From UBA6144 sp964399165 (GTDB lineage: Bacteria > Bdellovibrionota > Bacteriovoracia > Bacteriovoracales > Bacteriovoracaceae), in the NCBI GenBank assembly GCA_964399165.1, contig CAYNPO010000004.1, positions 130,064-194,063 on the forward strand: DNA of 64,000 nt, in the 5' to 3' direction. The translations under genes were made by a program, and so were the position numbers. Shown in pieces: positions 17,600 through 24,887 of the stretch. Each line of letters begins with the position of its first letter. Within the stretch, counting starts at the first letter, position 1. Below the pieces are notes generated by a model. The model made no database searches and was not told the origin of the DNA. It saw only the letters and a program-made list of their open reading frames with translations.

Positions 17600-17680
17600 T
17601 CAGCTCCTCGGCAACTCTGCCCGGCATACGGCCCGTTCAAGTGTCAGCGGGATTCCCACAGCCAAAGCAAGCTTCTTCAT
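17600..17680 (-). CDS. 26-residue peptide ORF (leader or gene remnant)
   Basis: On the minus strand an excellent Shine-Dalgarno (AGGAG, five bases before ATG at 17680) opens a 26-codon frame starting MKKLALAVGIPLT, like the beginning of a signal peptide. It ends with TGA at 17600-17602, just upstream of the ATG at 17598 of the papain-like gene. It could be a translationally coupled leader peptide or the stump of a deleted secreted-protein gene. No homologue is recognised. Confidence 0.35.
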   Translation of the reverse strand: MKKLALAVGIPLTLERAVCRAELPRS

Positions 17681-17791
17681 ATGAACTCCTGGTTTGGGGT
17701 CGGGATTTGCAAGGCGGGAGCCGGCCCAGGCTAGGTATAAGCGCGATGAGCTGTCGAAGTTTTAGACACTACTTACTGTCTGATAAGCCCT

Positions 17792-17832
17792 TAACGCGAG
17801 TTCACCTCCGCTGCGGAGGTGAACTCGCGTTA
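17792..17832. repeat. Perfect 41-bp palindrome (20-bp arms, 1-base centre)
   Basis: Bases 17792-17811 are exactly complementary to 17813-17832 with a single T at 17812. The left arm begins TAACGCGAGTTCACC. No T-tract follows on either strand, so it is not a typical terminator. It lies in the 182-bp gap between the 26-codon ORF and the stop of the 274-residue membrane protein gene. Only one copy was noticed in the window. Confidence 0.9.
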
Positions 17833-17862
17833 GTACCATTTGCTGTGCAGCCTAGGGGGGAC

Positions 17863-18687
17863 TCACTTCCGCCAGATCACCACTTTCCCAATGGGATGCC
17901 CGTCCTCATAGTACACGCCCCGCATGCGATCACCCCGGGCCAGGTTCAGCAGGATAAAGTCCCCTGGGGCAGGTTCGATGTAGACTTGGTCACGGCTTCC
18001 TGGAACAAGCCGCACGGTCTGGTTCTTTCCTTCGCCACTATTGCGCGAATACAATTTACCGGACGGATCGCTCATAAGGATGAGGATCCTGCCCTCGAGC
18101 TTGTCGCCGCTCATGGAAAAATCCATGCTCAGGTTCAACGTGTCCTCCTGCCCTTTTCTCTTCCCCTTCTCCCGCATGAGGAGACCGTCGAATTGACCCG
18201 TGATCCGCCGGACCTGTGGCGCCATTTTATCGGCGAGAGGAGCCCGGCGAAAGGCGACGGTCTGCTCGATGGCGGCTTCCTCGGGCGTGAGCTTCTTGGC
18301 GATGGGCGCTGGCGCAGGGACGGTTACGGCGTGGGCCATCGAGGGAGAGCCCACTTCTTTCGGCCCCCCTTCATCCATGGGCACATCCCCCGCGGCGTCC
18401 GACTTGAGCTCCGCCAGGCTGGGCGCTTTGGGCGGCAGGGCCACGCGAAGTCCCAGATCCGCCAAGAAGAGCAGCACGGCCTTCTCGTACAGTTCATCGG
18501 CCCGGCGGAGCTTCTCCTCCGCGTCCTGCGCCTGAGCATAGGCCCGCAGCTCATTCTCGGCGAAGCCACGCAGCTTCGCCTCGGTCTGGGGACCGAATTC
18601 TTTTTCTTGGGGGGGACGCGGGATGAAGGCCCATACCATGCAGGCGCCGGTGGCGACACCGACCCACAAAGCGATGATCGCCTTCAC
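17863..18687 (-). CDS. Membrane-anchored protein of unknown function
   Basis: 274 residues, GTG start overlapping the preceding stop by four bases (GTGA). One N-terminal membrane helix (about residues 3-22, MKAIIALWVGVATGACMVW), then a helical acidic and basic segment (about 35-85), a Pro/Ala-rich linker (about 90-140), and a C-terminal beta-rich domain (about 150-274) with 'LNLSMDFSMSGDKLEGRI' and a repetitive 'YIEPAPGDFILLNLARGDR' pattern resembling a periplasmic sandwich fold. No known family recognised. Third gene of an operon with hldD and the FliG-like gene; its topology would put the main domain in the periplasm. Confidence 0.72.
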   Translation of the reverse strand: MKAIIALWVGVATGACMVWAFIPRPPQEKEFGPQTEAKLRGFAENELRAYAQAQDAEEKLRRADELYEKAVLLFLADLGLRVALPPKAPSLAELKSDAAGDVPMDEGGPKEVGSPSMAHAVTVPAPAPIAKKLTPEEAAIEQTVAFRRAPLADKMAPQVRRITGQFDGLLMREKGKRKGQEDTLNLSMDFSMSGDKLEGRILILMSDPSGKLYSRNSGEGKNQTVRLVPGSRDQVYIEPAPGDFILLNLARGDRMRGVYYEDGHPIGKVVIWRK

Positions 18688-19121
18688 ACGTATTTCTCGC
18701 TCTTGTCCTTGGAGAGCACGATCTCGCCCTTCTCCTTGAGCGCCATCACCACTCCCATGATCTTGCCCTGGGCCTCCAAGACCTCGGAGAGCGCCCGGGG
18801 TTTGCCCATGAGGGTGTCCTCCACGTCGGCGCGGTTGTTTTTGGACAACAAGGAGAGCACGTGGTTCTTCACGTCGGGCTGGGCCCCGCGCAGGGCGAGT
18901 CCCCAGTCCTTATGGTCGGTGGCCTGCCACAGCTTCGCCATCATGGCGGCGGTGAGATATTTCAGGTCGTCGAAAGTGGTGAGGTTCGCCTTGAGCCGGA
19001 TGGCCATCTCTGGGTCCTTGCGGGCGATGTCGGCGAGGATGCTCTGCTGGGCGGAGAGGTCGAGCCCCTGAAGCATCTCCAGCGCCGCCTTGAAGCCGTC
19101 GATCTTCTTCCCGCCGGGCAT
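18684..19121 (-). CDS. Stand-alone FliG C-terminal-like protein
   Basis: 145 residues, no membrane segment. The region 'NLTTFDDLKYLTAAMMAKL', then DHKDWGLALRGAQPDVKNHV, LSLLSKNNRADVEDTL and 'ALSEVLEAQGKIMGVVMALKEKGEI' matches the FliG middle/C-terminal pattern (TFDDI..LD...Q..L..VD..DLA.ALKG....L......MS.RAA..L.EDLE.....LSDVE.AQ..I....R.LEE.GEI). Canonical FliG is about 340 residues; the N-terminal FliF-binding part is missing. It could be a rotor accessory or an interaction module recruited elsewhere. ATG at 19121, one base after the hldD stop, so co-translated with it. Confidence 0.75.
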   Translation of the reverse strand: MPGGKKIDGFKAALEMLQGLDLSAQQSILADIARKDPEMAIRLKANLTTFDDLKYLTAAMMAKLWQATDHKDWGLALRGAQPDVKNHVLSLLSKNNRADVEDTLMGKPRALSEVLEAQGKIMGVVMALKEKGEIVLSKDKSEKYV

Positions 19122-19122
19122 G

Positions 19123-20121
19123 TCAGTTCCCCACGTAAGGGTGTGGCTTGAGCAAGTGACCCTTCACGTAGTCGGCGACCGCTTCCTCCAGCTTCATGAA
19201 CTTAAACTTCGGCAACGCCTTCTTGAGTTTCCCCATGTCAGCCTCGGTGAAGTACTGGTACTGGGCCCGCAGGTTCTCCGGCATGTCGATGTACTGGATG
19301 TTGGGCTTCTTCCCCATGGCCTTGAAGGTGGCGGTGGCAAGATCCGCGAAGGTGCGCGCCTCGCCAGTGCCGAGGTTGTAGAGTCCGGACAATGACGGCT
19401 TCTTCTTGCCGGCCGCCATGAGTTCCACCATCGCTCGGCAGACATCCTTCACGTACACGAAGTCGCGCTTCTGCCCGCCGTCGGCGTAACCCTTGCGGTG
19501 GGACTTGAACAACCGAACCTCGCCGGACGCCCGGATCTGGTTAAAGCCGTGGTAAACCACCGAGCTCATACTGCCCTTGTGGTACTCGTTGGGGCCGAAG
19601 ACGTTGAAGAACTTCACGCCGAACCAACAGGGCGGCGTCTTCTTCTGGCGCAGCACCCACTTGTCGCTCAACTGCTTGGACCAGCCGTACTTGTTGAGGG
19701 GCCTCAGCCCGTCCACAAGCTTGTGCTCGTCCTTGTAGCCTTGCTCGCCGTCGCCGTAGGTGGCGGCAGAGCTGGCGTACACCAGTGGCACTTTTTTTTG
19801 GGTGCACACTTCGAACAACATGTTGGTGTAGAGCGTGTTGTAGTCGTAGAGCTTGTCCATGTCGGTCTCCGTGGTGGCGGAGATGGCGCCCATGTGGAAA
19901 ACGCCCTTGATCAGGTTGGGTTTCGCCCACGCGGCGTGGTCCCAGAGTTCGTGGGGTTGGATGATGTCGGAGAACTCGGCCTCACGCAGGTTGAGCCATT
20001 TATTCTCGGTCCCCAATTCATCCACCAGCAGGAGGTCCCTCTCTCCCAACTCGTTGAAATGGTGAACGAGGACACTTCCGATGAAACCTGCGGCGCCAGT
20101 GATGATAATCATAGGCTTCAT
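19123..20121 (-). CDS. hldD: ADP-L-glycero-D-manno-heptose 6-epimerase
   Basis: 332 residues from MKPMIIIT (20121). Rossmann motif TGAAGFIGS, acidic 'VDELGTENKWLNLREAEF', the SDR catalytic pair YGWSK and Ser in 'VYASSAATYGDGEQGY', and the family segment 'LKFFNVFGPNEYHKGSM'-like (VKFFNVFGPNEYHKGSMSS). This NADP-dependent short-chain dehydrogenase-type epimerase supplies ADP-L-heptose for the lipopolysaccharide inner core, which indicates an LPS-bearing outer membrane. First gene of an operon with the FliG-like protein and a membrane protein. An upstream in-frame extension to 20166 has no support. Confidence 0.95.
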   Translation of the reverse strand: MKPMIIITGAAGFIGSVLVHHFNELGERDLLLVDELGTENKWLNLREAEFSDIIQPHELWDHAAWAKPNLIKGVFHMGAISATTETDMDKLYDYNTLYTNMLFEVCTQKKVPLVYASSAATYGDGEQGYKDEHKLVDGLRPLNKYGWSKQLSDKWVLRQKKTPPCWFGVKFFNVFGPNEYHKGSMSSVVYHGFNQIRASGEVRLFKSHRKGYADGGQKRDFVYVKDVCRAMVELMAAGKKKPSLSGLYNLGTGEARTFADLATATFKAMGKKPNIQYIDMPENLRAQYQYFTEADMGKLKKALPKFKFMKLEEAVADYVKGHLLKPHPYVGN

Positions 20122-20216
20122 CCTAGCCCAAACAGAGGGATTTGGGATTGACTGAAGCCGGCTCAATGCATTAGAAGCATCGCAAAACCGTCTGATATCC
20201 CACCCAAAGGAACCTC

Positions 20217-20636
20217 ATGAAAGCCGTCGCCGCCCTCCTGTTCGCCCTCTGCTCGTTCCAGGCCTTCGCCTGCTCATGCGAGGAAATCACGCCGGAAAAC
20301 GTCCGCGAGTCCCTTCGGCAGGCCGACGCGGTTTTCCTTGGCACTCCCACCACCGACAGCCGCACCATCCGTCGTGACGAATACAGCGAAACCGTCACAA
20401 CCACTTTCCGCGTGCACAAAAGCTTCAAGAACGCCCCCCGCCGCATCCGCCTGCGCTCCGAGCGCTCCGACGGCGCCAACTGCGGCGTGGACTTCAAGCG
20501 CGGCGAAGGTAAATTCATCGTCTTCGCCTACCGAGATGAGGGCCGCCTCACCACTGACGGCTGCTCCGTGGTGTGGCCCGGCGAGCGCGGCGACAACGCC
20601 GACCTGATTCGCACCCTCGAACGCGCCTCCAACTGA
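20217..20636 (+). CDS. TIMP/netrin-like (NTR) secreted protein
   Basis: 139 residues. Signal peptide MKAVAALLFALCSFQAFA is followed directly by Cys-Ser-Cys-Glu-Glu at the predicted mature N-terminus. Tissue inhibitors of metalloproteinases also begin with Cys-x-Cys, whose free N-terminus chelates the protease zinc. The following beta-rich stretch 'ADAVFLGTPTTDSRTIRR' ... TTFRVHKSFKNAP and two later cysteines (NCGVDF, DGCSVVWPG) also fit the NTR/TIMP-like OB-fold pattern. Bacterial members are poorly characterised. Inhibition of a metallopeptidase is only a hypothesis. Monocistronic by appearance. Confidence 0.72.
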   Translation: MKAVAALLFALCSFQAFACSCEEITPENVRESLRQADAVFLGTPTTDSRTIRRDEYSETVTTTFRVHKSFKNAPRRIRLRSERSDGANCGVDFKRGEGKFIVFAYRDEGRLTTDGCSVVWPGERGDNADLIRTLERASN

Positions 20637-20724
20637 TTTTCTCGGGGAGCGGCGCTGTCCGCTCCCTTCCAAAACCCCCCTCCTTCCAGTATAAAAACGT
20701 CCCGCCCCCATGAAGAGGATTCCT

Positions 20725-21582
20725 ATGGACGTGCCTGGCTGGAAAATCGAAGAATCGTTCAGAAACACCTTCGCCATGGGCTTCAAGGTGAAAGCGCACC
20801 TGCATTCCGAGCGCTCGGAGTACCAGCAGATCGACGTGGTGGACACGGACGCCGTAGGGCGCCTCTTGTTGCTCGACGGGAAAACCATGGTGAGCGACAA
20901 GGACGAATTCGTTTACCATGAGGTCGTCTCGCACATCCCCTACATGGTCTCCCGCCGCTGCAAGAATGTTTTGATCATCGGCGGCGGCGACGGCGGCGTG
21001 GTCCGGGAGTTTGTGAAACACCCGGACATCGAACGAATCGACCTGGTAGAGATCGACCGCCGGGTGATCGAAGTTTCCCAAAAGTACTTCCCGGACTGCA
21101 CCTCAGGTCTTACCGACCCAAGGGTGCGTGTCCTGTGCGAGGACGGCTTCGCCTTCATCAAGCGGGCCCATGATGAGTACGACGTGGTGGTGGTGGACTC
21201 CACCGACCCGGTGGACTTCGCCTCGGGGCTCTTCACCGATGAGTTTTACGGCGACGTCTACCGGGCGCTCACCGCCGAAGGCATCATGATGAACCAGACC
21301 GAAAACCCCTTTTTAGACGAATGGGGTTTGCCGGGAATCTACACGAACATGCGCAAGGTCTTCCCGCTAGTGCGCTCCTTCACCGCTCCCATGCTGGTCT
21401 ACCCCGGTGTGTTCTGGACCTGGGGCTTCTCCTCCAAGAAATACGGCCCCACCGATTTGAATCCGGAAAGGCTCGGCCACATGTCCAAGGTCCAGCGCGA
21501 ACTCAAATGGTACAACATGGATTGGCACCGAGCCGCCTTCAGCCTCTCGAACTTCCACAAACGGGCCATCGGCCAGGAATGA
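20725..21582 (+). CDS. speE: Spermidine synthase (polyamine aminopropyltransferase)
   Basis: 285 residues from the ATG at 20725, chosen because AGAGGATT lies just upstream; an ATG five codons earlier lacks one. Signatures: 'LLLLDGKTMVSDKDEFVYHE', 'NVLIIGGGDGGVVREFVKH' (decarboxylated SAM site), 'IDLVEIDRRVIEVSQKYF', and the catalytic Asp in 'VVVVDSTDPVDFASGLF'. Transfers aminopropyl from decarboxylated SAM to putrescine. A TATAAA -10-like element is at 20690-20695. Followed by agmatinase, so the pair makes putrescine and spermidine from agmatine. Confidence 0.96.
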   Translation: MDVPGWKIEESFRNTFAMGFKVKAHLHSERSEYQQIDVVDTDAVGRLLLLDGKTMVSDKDEFVYHEVVSHIPYMVSRRCKNVLIIGGGDGGVVREFVKHPDIERIDLVEIDRRVIEVSQKYFPDCTSGLTDPRVRVLCEDGFAFIKRAHDEYDVVVVDSTDPVDFASGLFTDEFYGDVYRALTAEGIMMNQTENPFLDEWGLPGIYTNMRKVFPLVRSFTAPMLVYPGVFWTWGFSSKKYGPTDLNPERLGHMSKVQRELKWYNMDWHRAAFSLSNFHKRAIGQE

Positions 21583-21584
21583 GC

Positions 21585-22481
21585 ATGGAACCAAAACTGT
21601 TGCGCGAAATTGACGGACTCGAACCCGCGAAGCCCTTCATCGGAACGGAGTACGCCCCCGCGGTCTACTCCCATTCCACTCACATCCTCGGCTTCTGCTT
21701 CGACGGCACCACCAGCTTCCGCCCCGGCGCTCGCTTCGGCCCCGCCGCCATCCGCGAAGCCTCCTACGGCCTGGAGGATTACTCGCCCTACCTGGACAAG
21801 GACACCCAGGACTACCACATCGTGACCATGGGCGATCTACCCACCTATCCCTCCAAGTGGCACCTCTCCAATGAGTTCTTCATGGAGATGACCGAGGGGC
21901 TGGATTTCAAGAAAGACCAAATCAAGTGGCTCGTCCTCGGCGGCGAGCACTCCATCAGCTACGGTCCCATTAAACGCCATCTCGAGCACTACCCCGACCT
22001 GGTGGTGCTTCACCTCGACGCCCATACCGACCTGAGGGACGGCTACCTGGAAGAAAAGTACAGCCACGCCTCCATCATCCGCCGGGTGCTCGACCACTTC
22101 ACGCCCAAGAACACCCTCATCCAGTACGGGATCCGTTCCGGCCCGGGGGCTGAGTTCCGCTGGATGAAGGAAAATGGCACGCTCATGCAGTCCCTCAAGG
22201 AGTGCTGCGAGAAGCTCGAGGCCATCCCCGACGATCGCCCCATCTACCTCACCTTGGATTTGGACTTCTTCGACCCCGCCTTCTTCCCCGGTACGGGCAC
22301 CCCCGAGGCCGGTGGTGAGGACTTCCACGGCTTCATGCGGATCCTCAAGATCCTCAACCGCAAGAACTTCGTTGGCGCGGACATCGTGGAGCTGGCGCCT
22401 ATGCTGGATCCGACCAACAACTCGTCGTGTTTCGCGAGCAAAGTGGTCAGGGAAGTTTTGCTGGCGATGAACCGCGGCTAA
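21585..22481 (+). CDS. speB: Agmatinase
   Basis: 298 residues from the ATG at 21585 (AGGA six bases upstream); an ATG at 21579 overlapping the speE stop is the alternative. Ureohydrolase family with all binuclear Mn ligands: LGGEHSISYG, 'LVVLHLDAHTDLRDGY' (Asp, His, Asp) and 'LDLDFFDPAFFPGTGTPEAG'. Hydrolyses agmatine to putrescine and urea, feeding spermidine synthase directly upstream. Arginase is the main alternative, but the speE partner favours agmatinase. Confidence 0.93.
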   Translation: MEPKLLREIDGLEPAKPFIGTEYAPAVYSHSTHILGFCFDGTTSFRPGARFGPAAIREASYGLEDYSPYLDKDTQDYHIVTMGDLPTYPSKWHLSNEFFMEMTEGLDFKKDQIKWLVLGGEHSISYGPIKRHLEHYPDLVVLHLDAHTDLRDGYLEEKYSHASIIRRVLDHFTPKNTLIQYGIRSGPGAEFRWMKENGTLMQSLKECCEKLEAIPDDRPIYLTLDLDFFDPAFFPGTGTPEAGGEDFHGFMRILKILNRKNFVGADIVELAPMLDPTNNSSCFASKVVREVLLAMNRG

Positions 22482-22555
22482 ACCTGCTGGTCCACCCAAG
22501 TCCAAAGTTCTCGCATCCGGCGGACGGTATTCTGTCCCTAGCCAAGGGGGGAGCC

Positions 22556-23005
22556 ATGTCCAGAACCATCGTCGCCTGTCCGCTCGAAGGGCCCGAACTC
22601 GAGGCCATCAAGAACTGGGTCCGGCGCGGACCGACGACCACAGGGGCGATTGATTTCGTGCACGTGGTGGAGCAGAAGACTTACGTCTCGGAGATGGCGG
22701 CTTGGGAATACCCCAGCCGTGAGCAGTTCCAGGCGCTTCATGAGAGCGCCGTTGGCATCCTCCGGCGGGAGCTTCTTCCCTGCTTGCCGGAAAGTTCCCG
22801 GGAACGGGTTACGTTCATGGTCATCCTAGACCACGACCCTGCGGAGGCCCTTCGGCGGCTGGCGCGGGAACAGAAGGCAGATTTGCTGGTCATAGCCACG
22901 CGGGGTCTTCATGGCGTCCAGTCCCTGCTCCATGCGAGTTTCGCTACCAAGATGGTGCGCACCGCGCCCTGCGACGTACAAGTTATCAGGTCCCACGGGA
23001 CCTGA
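22556..23005 (+). CDS. Universal stress protein, copy 1
   Basis: 149 residues from the ATG at 22556 (AAGGGGGGAG upstream). UspA fold: N-terminal 'TIVACPLEGPELEAIKNW', C-terminal 'ADLLVIATRGLHGVQSLLHA' and SFATKMVRTAPCDVQVIRS. The ATP-binding signature G-x2-G-x9-G-S/T is altered: Ala replaces the third Gly (HASF), so nucleotide binding is uncertain. It precedes an Hsp20 gene by 19 bases. The pair is repeated downstream; the two Usp copies share long identical stretches such as ATRGLHGV and REQF, which indicates tandem duplication. Confidence 0.9.
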   Translation: MSRTIVACPLEGPELEAIKNWVRRGPTTTGAIDFVHVVEQKTYVSEMAAWEYPSREQFQALHESAVGILRRELLPCLPESSRERVTFMVILDHDPAEALRRLAREQKADLLVIATRGLHGVQSLLHASFATKMVRTAPCDVQVIRSHGT

Positions 23006-23024
23006 ACACACAAGGAGGTGTTTT

Positions 23025-23480
23025 ATGGCATTCCTGCCCAAAAACCAGCGAGAAAACCAACCTAGGTCCCTTACACCCTTCCATGCCATGGAAGATTTCA
23101 TGAACCGGTGGATGGGGGACACATGGCCGAACGAGCGCCTCGCCGGCATGGATTTTTCCCCGAGAGTGGACGTGAACGAGACAAAGGACGGCTACGAGGT
23201 GACGGCCGAGATACCCGGCATGAAGAAAGAGGATATCCAGGTCTCCATCGAGGACAACCATCTCGTCCTGCGCGGGGAAAAGCGCTGCGAGGACGAGCGC
23301 AAGGACAAGAAGGCGTATTACGCTGAATGCTCTTATGGCAGTTTCTTGCGGGTGATTCCCTTCGGTGAACGCTTGGACGAGCAGAACGTGGAGGCCCGGT
23401 ACGCTGACGGCGTTCTCCATGTGAAGCTGCGGAAGAGTGGGGAGCAGGACCAGGTCTCCAGACGGATCACGGTGCAGTAA
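23025..23480 (+). CDS. Small heat shock protein Hsp20, copy 1
   Basis: 151 residues with a near-perfect Shine-Dalgarno (AAGGAGGTG) before the ATG at 23025. Alpha-crystallin domain about residues 45-140: 'PRVDVNETKDGYEVTAEIPG', KKEDIQVSIEDNHLVLRGEK, 'YGSFLRVIPFGERLD', ARYADGVLHVKL, ending with an IxV-like tail (RRITVQ) used for oligomer assembly. ATP-independent holdase. Co-transcribed with the Usp gene upstream and closely related to the second Hsp20 at 24148. Confidence 0.95.
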   Translation: MAFLPKNQRENQPRSLTPFHAMEDFMNRWMGDTWPNERLAGMDFSPRVDVNETKDGYEVTAEIPGMKKEDIQVSIEDNHLVLRGEKRCEDERKDKKAYYAECSYGSFLRVIPFGERLDEQNVEARYADGVLHVKLRKSGEQDQVSRRITVQ

Positions 23481-23508
23481 GACGGCTCCACGCCGATCGA
23501 TTCCTTGC

Positions 23509-23537
23509 CTGGCGGCCGGCCAGCTGCTGGCCGCCAG
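23509..23537 (+). terminator. GC-rich hairpin after hsp20 copy 1
   Basis: Arms CTGGCGGCC (23509-23517) and GGCCGCCAG (23529-23537), perfect 9-bp stem, 11-base loop, 29 bases after the Hsp20 stop. No T-tract follows, so it is either a weak or factor-assisted terminator or a 3'-end stabiliser. Confidence 0.42.
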
Positions 23538-23604
23538 CAGCATTCCCAATGCCGTCATTCGATTTGCTTGGACAAACTTTCTACGGACAACAATCCCCCC
23601 AAAA

Positions 23605-23620
23605 CATGACTTTCTTCATG
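23605..23620. promoter_or_regulatory. CRP/FNR-type box CATGA-N6-TCATG upstream of uspA copy 2
   Basis: CATGACTTTCTTCATG has the dyad core TGA-N6-TCA of the CRP/FNR superfamily with identical flanking CA/TG. The centre is about 55 bases before the ATG at 23668, a distance compatible with class II activation. The same 5+5 consensus recurs before the cbb3 oxidase operon (29755-29770). Regulator identity is inferred. Confidence 0.62.
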
Positions 23621-23667
23621 CCCGGTGAGCGGCGCAAGCGCCATGATGCCCCCAACGAGGAGGAACC

Positions 23668-24138
23668 ATGAGCGCAAAAACTGTCGTCGCCTGCCCCACC
23701 GAGGGCCCAGGACTAGAAGCCGTGAAAGAGTGGGCCGCCCGCTGGCCAGCCGGCAGGGAGCGCCAAGTGGATTTTGTCCATGTGGTTCCGCTACGCACGT
23801 ACGTGGGAGAAATGTCCGTCTGGGAATATCCCACCCGCGAACAGTTCCGCGGCCTCCATGAGGCCACCGTTGGTTTCCTGCGCCGAGAGGTGGTTTCCCA
23901 ATTGCCCGAGGCCGCGCAAGCCACGGCCAATGTCATGGTCTTGCTTGATTCGGAACCGGAGGAGGCCATCCGCCGCTATGTCGAGGAACAAGGGGCCGAG
24001 CAGCTGGTGGTCGCGACCCGTGGCCTACATGGAGTGCGGGGCCTGCTCAACGCCAGTTTTGCCTCGCACATGGCCCGCTCCGCGAACTGTGACGTCCTAA
24101 TCATCCGTTCCAAGGGCCAAAGGGCCAGTAACACATAG
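23668..24138 (+). CDS. Universal stress protein, copy 2
   Basis: 156 residues; AGGAGGAACC precedes the ATG at 23668. Same architecture as copy 1, with 'TVVACPTEGPGLEAVKEW' and 'EQLVVATRGLHGVRGLLNAS'. Again the third Gly of the ATP motif is Ala (NASF). Only this copy has the CATGA-N6-TCATG box upstream, which suggests that the duplicates are regulated differently or that the box serves the downstream pair. Followed by Hsp20 copy 2 after nine bases. Confidence 0.9.
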   Translation: MSAKTVVACPTEGPGLEAVKEWAARWPAGRERQVDFVHVVPLRTYVGEMSVWEYPTREQFRGLHEATVGFLRREVVSQLPEAAQATANVMVLLDSEPEEAIRRYVEEQGAEQLVVATRGLHGVRGLLNASFASHMARSANCDVLIIRSKGQRASNT

Positions 24139-24147
24139 GAGGATCCC

Positions 24148-24606
24148 ATGGCACTGCTACCCAAACTGCACAACCATCGTGAAGCCGTCCGCAGCGACGC
24201 GCTTCCCCTCCAGGCGCTGGAGGATTTCATGGCGCGCTGGATGGATACGTGGCCTTATGCTCGTCTCAATGGCGCAGACTTCGTCCCCAATGTGGACATA
24301 AACGAAACGGCCAATGGATACGAAGTCACTGCTGAGATCCCCGGCATGAAGCGGGAGGACATCCAGGTCCTCGTCGAGGACAACCAATTGATCCTCAAGG
24401 GCGAGAAGCGGACCGAGCGGGAGCGCAAGGGAAAAAAGTCCTACTTCTCCGAATGCTCGTACGGCAGCTTCCTGCGCGTGCTACCTTTCACCGAGCGCAT
24501 CGACGAGAAGAATGTCGACGCTCGCTATGCGGACGGAATCCTGCACGTCCAACTACGGCGCAGCCAAGACCAGTCTGCCTCGAGCAAACGCATCGCCGTC
24601 CACTGA
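24148..24606 (+). CDS. Small heat shock protein Hsp20, copy 2
   Basis: 152 residues; TAGGAGG before the ATG at 24148. Alpha-crystallin domain with 'PNVDINETANGYEVTAEIPG', REDIQVLVEDNQLILKGEK, 'YGSFLRVLPFTERID' and ARYADGILHVQL, ending KRIAVH. The two Hsp20 proteins are similar across their whole length including the N-terminal 'LQALEDFMARWMDTWP' arm, so duplication involved the complete usp-hsp20 unit. A perfect terminator follows seven bases after the stop. Confidence 0.95.
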   Translation: MALLPKLHNHREAVRSDALPLQALEDFMARWMDTWPYARLNGADFVPNVDINETANGYEVTAEIPGMKREDIQVLVEDNQLILKGEKRTERERKGKKSYFSECSYGSFLRVLPFTERIDEKNVDARYADGILHVQLRRSQDQSASSKRIAVH

Positions 24607-24612
24607 AGATCG

Positions 24613-24640
24613 GGCCCTCCCCTCCCGGGGAGGGCCTTTC
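24613..24640 (+). terminator. Terminator after hsp20 copy 2
   Basis: Perfect 10-bp stem GGCCCTCCCC / GGGGAGGGCC (24613-24622 with 24627-24636), four-base loop, followed by TTTCC. It also separates the converging cbb3 operon. Confidence 0.85.
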
Positions 24641-24641
24641 C

Positions 24642-24887
24642 TCATTTCCGCGATCGGACGGCGGCCGTGAGCAGGGCCCAGCGCACGCGCTGCTGCCAGG
24701 TGAAGTGCATGCCGCTCAGGACCAGGAACACCGCCGCGGGGCCGTGGAAGAGCATCATGTACTCCGGGTGGCCATATCCCCGCTTAGCGATGATTCCGCC
24801 CAAGATCAGCAGGAAGAATAAAGAGAAATGAACCAGGCCTTTGCGGCGGTGGATTCTCACGAGCGTTTCATCAATCTGCGCGTCCAT
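24642..24887 (-). CDS. Small two-helix membrane protein, last gene of cbb3 operon
   Basis: 81 residues, ATG at 24887. Cytoplasmic charged start (MDAQIDETLVRIHRRKG), helix about 18-35 (LVHFSLFFLLILGGIIA), short loop with a GHPEYMMLFHGP stretch containing two His, second helix about 48-62, and a basic end. It overlaps the upstream gene by 31 bases in another frame, which indicates translational coupling. No family recognised; its place at the end of the oxidase operon suggests assembly or stabilisation of the oxidase. Confidence 0.7.
   Translation of the reverse strand: MDAQIDETLVRIHRRKGLVHFSLFFLLILGGIIAKRGYGHPEYMMLFHGPAAVFLVLSGMHFTWQQRVRWALLTAAVRSRK

Noticed and set aside
17641..19071. 476-residue plus-strand frame
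   Set aside because: Runs antisense across the 274-residue and FliG-like genes and the palindrome; no ribosome site or motif.
23509..23537. GC hairpin after hsp20 copy 1 as a strong intrinsic terminator
   Set aside because: No T-tract on either strand, so kept only as a low-confidence terminator.
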